Below are positions 1 to 10,400 of a DNA stretch of 64,000 nt, piece by piece. Origin of the DNA: Calycina herbarum. Its lineage: Eukaryota > Ascomycota > Leotiomycetes > Helotiales > Pezizellaceae. Position numbers and translations under genes: made by a program. Location: the NCBI GenBank assembly GCA_001414485.1, contig LLEY01000209.1, positions 29,560 through 93,559 of the forward strand. The letters run 5' to 3'. Under the pieces are notes generated by a model, which was given only the letters and a program-made list of their open reading frames with translations, was not told the DNA's origin and ran no database searches. Numbering within the stretch: the first letter of the stretch is position 1; every line of letters begins with the position of its first letter.

Positions 1-1793
1 TTCCAGCTCTTGTTGGTTCTTGTGCTAGTCGTCGCTACCGTTTCATTTGGATCTCCAAGTTTGCGCAAGATCGTACGCCAGATACTTACTTACCTCATTT
101 GGTGAGTTTGCTAGGCATCGTTGTTCTTCAGCCTCTTGCTCCTTGGTATCGTAGCCAACCAGGTAGTGATCCACCGTTGAAGGTGGCCCTGTGTCTTCCG
201 CCGCATCTTGCTCTGTAATCAATTGCTCGTCCAAACTGTATGATGCTTGCGTCGGGGTTGGACAGCGGTTTTTCGGACGGGGCAGCGAGCCCCAATGCTT
301 GCACCCAACAATCCTTGGCTGAATATCTCCTCTTTGGCTCTATGATCACCACTGTGGTTGACAGGAAATCGGTCAGGGTGTCAGAATCCCAGTTATTAAG
401 CCGCTTGATGATTTTGTTACACCAGTCCAGTCCCTGATATCCTTTATGGAAATCGGGAAGGGGGCCGTAGGCGCACTTGAAGATAACGACGCTTAGCGAC
501 CAGATGTCGGCAGCGTTTGTGTAGAATGTATTATCATTATGAGGCAGATAGATTTCGGGCGCAGCGTAGAGATGTGTCCCGCAGAATGTTTTCAGGCTAC
601 CGGTGTCCTTTGAAAGGCCAAAATCTGACAACTTTATGTGGAAAGGGTCTCGAGATTCAACAAGAATATTTTCTGGCTTGATATCCCGGTGGGTGATGCC
701 GTGACCATGGACGGAGGTCAAGGTATCAAGGCTTTGGCAGAGAACAGCCAAGCTTTCCTGACCCGTAATCGTATGTAGATCTTCCAGATTTCCGAGCGGA
801 ACGTATTCGAGGAGCAACCGAGGCGACGGCCCTTCAATTAAAGCAACAAACTGTACAATATGTTCCTAACAAGGAGTTAGCAGGGAATCTCCGCAGAAAG
901 AAGGGGGAATTTTAACCGACATTTGAGAGCTGTGAGACTTCACTTATAATACGCGCTTCCCTCCTCCACTCCTTCTCTTTCATTTTGCGAAACTTCTTGG
1001 AAGCATATACAAATCCAGTGCTAACATCCTAAACACGATGCATAGTCGAGAAGTTACCACTGCCAAGCTTGCTTTGACTAATGTGGATCCGAGTTTGGTC
1101 AGTGGGAGTGTGAGTTCCACTTTGTTGTGCGGTTGAACTTGTACTCTGAAGCCCAAGTCCACCGAGGGGGAGCTCCTGGAGGAATCGGTCAACATTGTCG
1201 TTGTATAGGTTCGGATGTGTCTTATGCTTCGAGACGATGATCCGAAATTTGATCTCCTCGATTTCAATGACGATTTCTTCGATGTTATCTGCTACATCGC
1301 CGCTGAGAATCCACGTGAAATGGTCGCGCTTCTCTCGGCCTTGGTCGTCGTATGTGACGATGGTTTGGCGTTTCTCTCCTCCTTGACCGTTATATGTGAC
1401 GATAGTTCCGTTCGTCGAGAGATCTCGCAAGATTAATCGTCGCTTTGTATCAAATGTAAGGCAACAATGACGTCGACTGATCCTGCCCGTCCTCGGCAGA
1501 ACTACATCGCAACGGTTTTCATCGGTTCCAATCACAAACCCTTGGCCAGCTTTCGGTCCTGGGTTAAAGGTGAGTTGCAGTCCTGGTTGGGAGCCGTCGT
1601 CGTCCCGGTCGTCGTCCCGGTCGTCGTCCCGGTCGTCGTCCACTGTTGACTCCCGGCTGCCAGGCACTGGTTTGGGGTCTCGCAGTGGCGGAATGTATTG
1701 TGCACTCTTCTCGAGCATGCGGATGGCGGCTTCTGCTTCTGTGTCGCGATGTGCAGGATACAGGCAGGCAATCAGGTTCGGGTCTTCTATTAT
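1..1793 (-). pseudogene. FHA-domain serine/threonine protein kinase (Rad53/Chk2-like), disrupted and cut by the window edge
   Basis: Visible order on the minus strand: an acidic DDDR repeat, a forkhead-associated domain (SRRHC and STNGT phosphopeptide-binding motifs, about 1570-1300), a glycine loop (LGSGNF, about 1055), the ATP lysine in VYASKKF, HRDIKPEN, DFG and a GT-APE activation segment. In the family, FHA plus kinase marks Rad53/Chk2/Dun1-type signalling enzymes. Upstream exon 1793-921; intron 920-866 (donor GTCGGT, branch TGCTAAC, acceptor TTAG) joins SQLSN to EHIVQF, a normal kinase junction; a further GTAAGT donor at 93 leads off the edge. Lesions: an in-frame TAG at 1031-1029 just after the glycine loop; a frame change at about 270-235, after which a coding-like C-terminus (from about 234, LDEQLITEQDAAED) continues in another frame; and no ATG in frame, the open frame beginning at ATA codons near 1793-1788. 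A start at 1718 would drop conserved-looking N-terminal residues. Identity as kinase is sure; loss of function is likely, barring assembly error. Confidence 0.85.
1599..1645. repeat. 12-bp tandem repeat inside the kinase gene
   Basis: About four copies of a GTCGTCGTCCCG-type unit, encoding four DDDR blocks on the minus strand upstream of the FHA domain. The length is a multiple of three, so copy-number change would keep the frame. Confidence 0.8.
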
Positions 1794-2381
1794 TGAAATA
1801 CGTCTCTCTCAACGATATATAGTAGAATGGTTTCTGAAGGGACATATGGGGATTGCCTTTACGTTTATATATGCTGGGTGACAGATTCAGTGGAAGGGTG
1901 CTGTGGTGGCCGTCTGTACAACGTCTGTATAACATATCTATTATTACAGCTTGCGGAGTCCAATCGAGCTGCCGCCTTTGCCGTCTGGTGACAACAATCC
2001 AGGGTTGGTTGGTGGTATTTGGGCTGTTACGAAGTACAACGCTCTCTAATTAGCCTTTGGAATTGCCAAGGGCTGGATGATAGGTCACTACTTCGTCCCA
2101 GGCGAAACAGTCCATAGTGGGACCCAGCAAAGCAGGGTTTATTTAGGACGCCCCGTTATAGAAGTACAACGTTGTAGCGACTCTTTAAAAGTGGAGAAGT
2201 CGATGCGGATCAGCACGGGGAGGCGACTCACCAGTTAATTAATGCCTGAGGTATAAAATTTCGCGATTCTCCTGGGACGTTCTCATGATATCCGATATCC
2301 CTCATCCTTCTCCCACACCTTTGTAAACGAACCACCCTCAAGCTCTCCGCCTTCCAACTTGCACCTTTTATACTATAAGCA
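1794..2381. promoter_or_regulatory. Divergent intergenic region between the kinase pseudogene and the unknown gene
   Basis: No gene is visible. A TATATAAA element reads on the minus strand at 1871-1864, about 75 bp upstream of the probable lost kinase start. TATAAAA at 2252-2258 lies 124 bp upstream of the plus-strand gene's ATG. An 11-bp direct repeat GAAGTACAACG occurs at 2031-2041 and 2161-2171. Promoter roles are inferred from position only. Confidence 0.45.
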
Positions 2382-3979
2382 ATGGCATCCTCTCGAACTG
2401 AGACTTCGAAATTGTTCGCTCGCGATATCGCTGCTTACAGCGATGCGGAACTTGACTAGTACCTGGAAGCTAACGGAATGTTAGGATTTTCTAAAGCTTA
2501 TTGCCTGCCTAGGTCGCTAAAGTTCAGAGTACAGATGTGTTAAAGTTGAAGACCCAGAGAATCTACCTAAAGATTTCATTCAAAGACTAAGGTAACAATT
2601 CTACACCATCGTATCTCTTCACCATTTTCTAATAGCTATGGCAGGGCGCGAACAGGCACGAACGACGCGCCCCTATCCCGCCCGTAGATAGAGATCCATT
2701 ACCTCGATCACCCTCCCTTGTAACAACTACAGACGTGAACGACGAGGAAAATTATCGGGAATATCATCGTCGAGATCTCGAGGAGGAAACAGAGAACTAC
2801 AATAAACTCATAAGTGACGGCGGCCGGCCCTCACACCCGATCAGTCTTGGCTACGATATTGCTAAGAGCTACGATACTGCGAAAGACCTAGAAGAATACC
2901 GCGAGATCTTATCGTTCTGGAATTCAACCTCTAGTGAGGAGTATCGTTGGAAGGTGTTTAGACCTCAGTTAGGGACATGGGACCGATTTCGTAAGTCGCA
3001 ACGACGGATGAGAACAGACAGTACTTTAGAGGTGGGGAGCGTCTTCTCTGCTCGTCCGGCAGCGCCAGGACGCTTCGCTGCATATTGCCGGAGGCTACAT
3101 AAGCGCCTAGCAAGACATGGGTTTAAGCGGACATTTCAGCTGAATGAGGACCTAGATCGACAAGACAAATTAACAACGTGGATTGAGTATCTGGGCTTTG
3201 AGTACATGGAGTACGACAAACACGCAAATATTATGAAGCGTCTTCAGCAGCAATATGACGAAGCCTGGAAGAAACTCGTGAACTCGAAGGTCCTGAGACC
3301 TTCTGAGACGGAGGAGTCCTTTGATCACTTTTTTTGGCTCCAGCTGAAGAACGAAGAAATCGACGCTCAGAAGATTGTGGAATCTGCGACGTTATCTGTC
3401 GAGTCGGCAGAAAAGGGTTTGCTGAAAGCACAATCTGCTGGTCTATCCGGACGAAGTCTCTCTAAACTGGCCATGGCAATAAAGTCGCTCGAACAGGCCA
3501 GTACACGAGGTAAACTCATCCGCGACTTCGGCCAGCAAACAATGTCGTACATCATCGCCAAGAAAGATACAACCCACCAAAGTATACTACTGCGATGGAT
3601 ACTGCAGCAAGTCCCTTTGATCGAACTCGAGTTAAACCAAGCTAAGGAAACCGAAAACGACTCAACAGAAGTGAATGGCGGACGCCAGCGAAGGCTCAAG
3701 CGCAATCATACCGACGACCACAGCGAAGAACCAGTTTCGAAGCGGCAGAGACAAGACGGCGAGAACCACACACTCCTAAAGAGCAAAACACGTGCCTCCA
3801 CTGTTCGAGAGATATCGTCGGCCCAACAGCCAAGGCAAATGAAATCTGGCGTGGTGCTGGATGATAATGCGCGAGTGACTAAGGGGAGACGGCGTAAGAA
3901 ATTTAGCTTGGGTGGCACGCCTGACTCTCGAGTTCTCCGTCGAAGCTCTCGACCGAGGCGCCCCCCTGAAAGGTTCTAA
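2382..3979 (+). pseudogene. Three-exon gene of unknown function with one premature TAG
   Basis: Model: exons 2382-2479, 2535-2591 and 2656-3979, 1479 nt, 493 codons with the stop. Intron 1 (2480-2534) starts GTTAGG and ends ACAG; intron 2 (2592-2655) starts GTAACA and ends ACAG. Joining them gives one continuous frame (ANGICVKVEDPENLP then FIQRLRHERRAP) except for TAG at 2457-2459, codon 26, between AELD and YLEANG. I do not recognise the family. The protein is charged, rich in Glu/Lys/Arg, probably helical or coiled-coil over much of its length, with a basic KRQRQ-type stretch and an Arg-rich C-terminus (RRSSRPRRPPERF) that could act as a nuclear localisation signal. No signal peptide or membrane segment is seen. 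CAG to TAG is a RIP-type change, so this reads as a freshly disabled gene. An internal start (for example GTG-region 2735 onward has no early ATG) or stop readthrough cannot be excluded. Confidence 0.65.
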
Positions 3980-4582
3980 TGAGGTAGTAATAAGCTCTCT
4001 CCGAGGAAAAGTCACCCCCGTCCCTGAGTCATTCTACAGAGCCACTACCACCCTTGCTACGACGGTGTCTACACTCTCCCCTATCCGCGACCTGCCCCTG
4101 CGGCATACACCTGTTCTCGCACTCAGAGCTCCAACATTTCGACGCCGATAGCATGTCAAGAACAGATAGCAGGCAAAGGAGACTGCCTACCCCCCAGTAG
4201 CGGTGCAGGGTTTGCTAACTAGTGTGAGACGATGTTTGATTCGCGAGCAGAGTACTACGACGGAAATGATTGCTAGAGATGATTGATAAAATCGGTTGGT
4301 GCATCCGCAAATACAATGTAAAAAGTCTCCTAGACCTCTGTCGATAACTCATTCACCTTCTCACGAATCCTCCTAATTTCGTCCCTCGAGCTTGCGACCT
4401 GCAACACAGACACATTTACGGTCGGACTTTGGACAAGACGAATCAGAACCCCTGAATTATGGAGGATCCTTCATCTGCGAGCCGAGCCAGCCTAAAACGT
4501 CTAGAGCATGGCAGGCCAAACCCAGCGCATTCATATTCCATTGCAGAAAGGCAAAAGACACCAGCTAGGCAGTACTCTACGT
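3980..4582. other. Intergenic, no confident gene
   Basis: Normal base composition. On the minus strand 4470-4330 is a short open frame ending RIREKVNELSTEV then TAG, with coding-like composition; it could be a decayed exon belonging to the zinc-cluster fragment upstream. Nothing else is recognisable. Confidence 0.4.
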
Positions 4583-4831
4583 TTACGACACGACGAACCC
4601 CTCGATTGTCTGGAATGCAGTAAACCGGCGTCTACAAGGCGCACCAACGCTCAATGACTTCTTGCATTGACGCTTGGTGCCGTCGCATTTCAATTTATTT
4701 CTTCGACAATTGTCGTAAATTGACATATTCTTCTTTTGCTTTTTCAGAGGATGGTCGAAATCAAGGGAGTTCGGAGCTTCATGGCCGTCGTTCGTCTGCT
4801 GCTGGAAAAAAGTGGCAGGCTTTGGAGTCAT
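4583..4831 (-). pseudogene. Zn(II)2Cys6 transcription factor fragment
   Basis: ATG at 4831. After a basic lead (KKQKK) the frame reads YDNCRRNKLKCDG then RQCKKSLSVGAPC, which is the fungal binuclear zinc-cluster pattern C-x2-C-x6-C-x5-C-x2-C-x6-C. Two of six zinc ligands are missing: the first Cys is Tyr (TGT to TAT is RIP-type) and the fifth is Ser. In the family all six Cys bind two zinc ions and contact DNA. The frame stops about 25 residues after the cluster, with no linker, dimerisation coil or fungal_trans domain. I read it as a dead remnant. A very short gene using an unseen intron is possible but would still lack the ligands. Confidence 0.65.
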
Positions 4832-5227
4832 ACTCCCTGTATTATTAAACTAGGTCTAAAGTCAAGAAATAGAAAACATTGAAGCATACTATTACTGTCT
4901 ATAATTAATTTACAATTCACTGACGATGGAACAAAGCTACTGAGGTAGGCTTCGAAAGCAAAGCCGGAGAAGATATCATTCTTACAAGCTCTTTCCTCTA
5001 TCCCAAGGAGTGCCACTGACAAGTTGTTAGTCTCGAAGTTTAGAAAGTTACGAGTTTCGATATATATATAGTTGAATTGTTTATCGATTCGCTGGTTGTT
5101 AAGAGAGTTAAAATAGAGAAAGTATAAACTACTCTCTTTATAGCGAATATCGAAGTAATAGCGAATACTAATATATAATATAGAAGAGTATAGAAGTAAT
5201 TAGCTATTTTAGAACTAGTGTAGTTAT
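4832..5227. other. Transition from normal to RIP-affected composition
   Basis: No gene. Composition changes at about 5030-5060: upstream sequence keeps CA and TG dinucleotides, while downstream is dominated by TA steps. The host site of gypsy C1 (LTR start 5228) lies at its right end. This may be unique DNA affected by spreading RIP. Confidence 0.5.
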
Positions 5228-5274
5228 TATAATAGCTAGTTATTAGGAATTACTAAGGTTACGTACTAGATAAG

Positions 5275-5726
5275 TATAACGAAACTTAAACGAACTAAAT
5301 AAAGATAACTAAGTCTCGGAGGTTAGTATATAAGTAAGAAGTATAGACGCGATAGGTTTGTTTACTTAGAAGTGAACTCGTTACTTATATCAAAGATATT
5401 AAATAAGATAATAAGATTAATAACTAAAGTTAAGTACGAAGCTTCTATCTAATAGTAGATATACTAGTATATATATAAAACCCTTTATACTACCTAGATC
5501 CCTATATAGGCCTAGATCTCTAGATCTCTTATAAATCCCTTATAGGATCTAATAGGATCTATTATATAACTACTAACGGTTATTTAATAGTAAGATCCTA
5601 GAATTTCTAAATACCTTCTATATTACTAATTCTCTTCTATATTATCTTCTATTTTCTAGATATCGTATCTTATTCTATTAGAGCGCTGTCTAGACTATCT
5701 TACTATATATAACGTGATTCGTAATA
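5275..5726 (-). repeat. Left LTR of gypsy A1 (3' LTR in element orientation)
   Basis: 452 bp, plus-strand ends TATAACG and CGTAATA, consistent with an original TGTAACG/CGTAACA pair after RIP. It matches 19017-19468 and the other family A LTRs. Confidence 0.9.
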
Positions 5727-5979
5727 CTATCCCCTTCTTAGCCTAGCGTGTTCTTACGCTTAAGTATAAGCTAAGGAACTCGGTTAAGGTATTAGCAGTA
5801 TACTTTCCTTTCCTTTCTATTATATCCTACCTTATATAGAAGAAGAAAGAAGAACGAATACTTCTTATAAAAAGTATTAAAATAGTTTATAATAAAATAT
5901 TACTATACTCCTACTACGCTTCTTAAAAGCGTAGATGTTTTATTAATTCCTTCTAATCCTCTTAATATTCTAAATACGT

Positions 5980-6300
5980 CTAGTTAAAGCTGAAATACGA
6001 CGAGACTAACGATGCCTAGGAGAAGAACGTCCTCTATACTAGCGACTAGGCCTCTATCGAAAGACAAGAGAAGAAGCTAGAGAGAGAGGAGGAGGAGGCG
6101 ATAGTAAGGATTCTACGGTTACGAAAGTAGAAGGCCTTTTTAAAAGAAAGGTAGTGTAAAATGTTCTATTAAGAGCTTCGTTTCCTTAATAAACTCGACA
6201 CTGCTGAAGAGGTAGAAAAGAAAGAGAAGGAGAAGAAAGAAAGAGAGGAAAGAGAATAGTAAGAGACAGAGGTTACCTATCTAGCAGCTCTGCCTATTCC
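5980..6300 (+). pseudogene. Coiled-coil ORF antisense to pol in gypsy A1
   Basis: On the strand opposite to gag-pol, a frame reads ASIERQEKKLEREEEEA, then RILRLRK, a TAG, KAFLKER, a TAG, and a long Lys/Glu-rich stretch (EEVEKKEKEKKEREERE). Removing the few stops, all at plausible CAG sites, gives a continuous charged helical protein. I do not recognise a function. It lies between pol and the 3' LTR, where some fungal gypsy elements carry accessory frames. A2 has only partly similar sequence at the same place. Confidence 0.5.
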
Positions 6301-7091
6301 TATTAGTTCTTAATCTAAGATAGGTCTTAACCTAGCCTTTCTTAAGACCTTTCCTTTAGACTATAAGATATAGGTAAACCTAGGTTTTACTAGTAGAATT
6401 TCTAAAGTTCTACTAGGTAATAGTTAAGATTACCTCTTAGTTTCTAAGTATTCTCTAAGTATAGGTAATCTAACTATTTAACTAAGTACTTAACTTATCT
6501 TCTAATAAGTTTATAGTTAAGAATTCTTTTAACTTTATATTTAGAGTTTAGGTTTACTAGTTAAGTTTCTATAAGTAGAGCTAGTAGTACTCTCGGTAGT
6601 ACTAGTTTAAGTAAGGATATATAGAATACTAAGTAGATATTTATTATTTTTAGTAGTACTAATTTATAATTTAAAGGTTCTCTAATATATTTAATTTTAA
6701 ATAGTCTAAGTTTTTTATAGTCTAGTTTATTACTTAGTCTTTTTATATTAATATTCTTTTATACTAGGTAGACTTTATCTCTCTCTTATAGCGTTAGCTT
6801 CTAACTACGTCGTTTATTATAGTAGTATACGTTTCTTTTAGTAATAAACTATAAGTCTTTTATAAGTTCTTTATATAACCTCTTAATTTTTAAGACTTAA
6901 ATATAAGTAAGCTGATTATTAATAGTTATAAGCAGTAGTTCTTAGTATACTATTAATTTATATCTAAAGTTAGCGTAGAATAGTATAATAAGTATTATTT
7001 CTATTACTAAACTATTATAAGTAAACTATACTAAGAGTAACAGTTCTACCTAGTTGTTTTACTAATAGTTTATATAATAATAAAGATATAT

Positions 7092-7261
7092 TATTAGTAT
7101 AACTTAGTTATAAATCTGTCTAGTTATATATACGTATTATATTCTCTGTCTCTATTCTAGGTACTCGAAGTACGACTATTTATACTTATGCTAGCGTGGT
7201 ACTAGCGTGCTAGTCACGTGGATAGATATAAGTCAGAGGCTTATTCATCTATATAATAATA
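7092..7261 (-). repeat. Left LTR of copia B1
   Basis: 170 bp, near-identical to 13259-13428 and to the solo copy at 24302-24471. It contains a repeated ACTAGCGTG motif and a CACGTG E-box. Confidence 0.9.
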
Positions 7262-7499
7262 CTAGTAACTTTCTAAAAAGTAGTAGTTTTCTATAATAAG
7301 AGCGTAGTACTTAAATCAGTTATATTAATCTATCTATAATCCAACTAATTAAAATCCTCTCTTCGTATCTCTGACTAATAAGAGCGCTCTATCCAGCGTC
7401 TTATTCTAGTAATAAATTCTCTTTACTTCTACTACTACTACTGTTATTAATATCTTCTATAACTACTTCGTCTCTCTTAACCTATTCCGTGACTTTAAT

Positions 7500-10400
7500 A
7501 GTAATCTTATTTATATTAATCAGCTAGGTTAAAGTATTACAAGCTATAGCTTTAGTTATAGCGTCTATAGAATTACTATCTCTATCGATCTATTTAACTT
7601 CCGATATCTTACGTCTTTTATAAGCTTATCTTAGATATATAATATCAATTATTAAACGCTTCTCCTTAGTAGTACCAAGCTTTACTAGACACTCGTAAAC
7701 ACTCTTAGAGTTAGTATAAATAACAAGTGGAATCTTAATCTTAAGTATCGATTCTATCGTAGATTTAATAACTCCTACTATATCGAAACCGTTGCTTAAA
7801 GCATATAATTCAGCTGCTAGAATACTTCTAGTAACTCTCTTATACTTAGTAGAGAACTAATAGACGATGTTACTATTATTAGCAGCGTTAGCTAATATAA
7901 TTACGTATCTAATCTAAGAAGTATAATCGTTATTATTCGTAAAAGAGGAATTAGTAAAAAGTATAAGCTTAAGTAAGGAATAATCTAAAGTAATAAACTT
8001 AAGTCTACGTTCTATATTCTCTATTTACTACTATAGAACCTTGTTTAAAGCTTCAACGTCTTTTAGAAGTAGATCAGTCGACTAGGTAGTAAAAGATAGT
8101 ATAAAGGCTGCTTCTAGTTATAATATAGTTATAAGATAGACTTCTCGAGCTCGCTATATAATAAATTAATCTCTTATAGTAACGTTATAGTATATATCTC
8201 TATAAGAGCTCTTTAATTCGATCGATTTAGTACTTACTAGCTTAAGGTCCTTAGTATAATCCTAGGTTAAAAGTATCGATCCGTCTTTCTAGTATATAAT
8301 AATACCTCTATTAAATTTCAAAGCGTAATCGACTATAAGCTCTTCTCTTTTCTTAGCGTCGAACTTAGCTTCCTTTCTCTTAGTATCTTCTTTCTTAATA
8401 AAGGTACTATCTTCTAAGATAAGTATATTATTAGTTTATAATCTAATAATCCTAAAGTATCTAGTTTTATTAACTAATAGTAGATAAGAATCGAATGTTA
8501 ATTAGGTTATTCTAAGGAATTTAAGAAGGAATTTATAGTAAGTAGTAAACCAGTATAATCTAGCTTCTAGAATACTATATAATAGTAGTAATATCTCGAT
8601 TAATAATCTAATCTATTCTAGTATATTCTTTAGTAGTTGTATAAACTTTCAACGGTATAGTTATAGCTTACTCTTAGACTAAGTATATACTTAGATAATA
8701 TCGTATAAAAGAAGGTTAAGATATAGATATAAAGCCGCGATAATAAGAATAATTCTTATACTTATACGTTAAATCGTAGGCGACTAAGTAAGTACTATCT
8801 TCTTAGCTAAATCGTTCTATATATATACTACAAATCGTAACTTTTCAAAGGCTTTATCTATACTACGGAATTTAACTTAGTCGACAAATCGTAAATTAAA
8901 AAGATTAGTACTATCTAGTAACTTATCTAGAGTAATAAACTTTATTATATCTCTTTCGATTAATCTATTAATCTCTAGTCTATAGGAATTAGTATAATTT
9001 ATATAAACTATACTATTAATCGATATAAATATCTCGATATCGAAGTCTCTAAAATCGTTAAGTTACTAGTAATCTTAAGAAATACTATATATATCGACAA
9101 CGTATACTTCAGCTTCTACTTCTTTAGCTAGCTTCTTTCGAGGTCTTCTACGTCCTCTCTTTAGTAGTAATTCTACAAGTCTTTCTCCTAGATCGGTATC
9201 CTAGTCTTAACCCTAGTCTTAACTATTACTTTGTAATATTTCTAGAATTAAAAGCTCTAGCTCTTCGATAATTTCACTAAATCGAGGCTTTACTACTATA
9301 GATCGGAATCTTATACTACTATTTAGTATAATAATAACATTCTTATTTTCGATACTTAAAAGCTAATATAGTCCTACCTATTTACTCTTCTTATTTAGTA
9401 TCTCTCTCTAGACCTATACGTCAGATCTAAGGGGTATATTCTTTAGATAATTTAACAGTCTATTATAAGTATTAAGAGCGTCGTTGACTTGTCTCTTAAC
9501 ATAGTACTTCGTAACTTCTTAAGAAGCTCGCTTAACTATATTAGCTCGTCTAATATTATTAGAAGAAGAGGCGTTCTATTAAGTTATTCGAGGGTAAGCT
9601 CTAAATACTAGTATAGTAGGAACTAATCTATTCGGTCTAGCTATGTCGTTAATAGCCTTGAATACTATCTAAAAAGCTGTCTCTTTTATAAGATCTAGAC
9701 AGTCTTCGTATATTACTTAATATACTCGTCGTACTAGTCTATAGTATCGTTCGACGATTCTAACCGATTAGTATACTTCTACTAGAATACTTTCTACTAT
9801 ACTTTCTACAGCTCTTACGTATTCGTTGAATTCCTTACTTACGAAGTTAGTTCTAGTATCTATAGTAATAATATCCAGAGGTTCTAAATAGATGTCTATC
9901 TAGTATTCCTTTAACTTGTCCTAGATATGCTTTGCTTTTATAGTCTTTAACTATCTACTAGCTTAAAAGCGAGTAGCTTCGTCTATAATATATAAAACTA
10001 CTTCTTCGTCTATAAAGAATATATCGACGTATATCTAAAAGTTAAATATAACATCATTGTATAAAGTAAATCAAAAGCGTCCTAGAGACTTTCCGTACTT
10101 CTAGTATAGCTTATAATACTTTGTAAGATACTATAGAATGTCGATATTAACGTCGTAGCTGGTATACTCGAGAAGTGTCTATAATTTTAGTATAGATAGA
10201 TATCCAAATCGCTTATATAAACAGCGTAACTCTTACTTACTTAAAAGATAAGGAAACTCTTAATTATAGTAGATAAAGTATTATCCTATATTATAAAAGA
10301 ATAACCGAATCGTTATATAACTAAGACTTCGTATCTATCACTTATTATAAGAGTATTACTAAGGTTATTAAATATAACTCCTAGTATATCTATGTTATTA

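Noticed and set aside
1029..2459. TAG reassigned or read through as an amino acid, since both left-flank nonsense codons are TAG
   Set aside because: TAG is also the typical product of RIP at CAG, and the nearby transposons are full of it. The kinase has a frameshift too, so decay is simpler.
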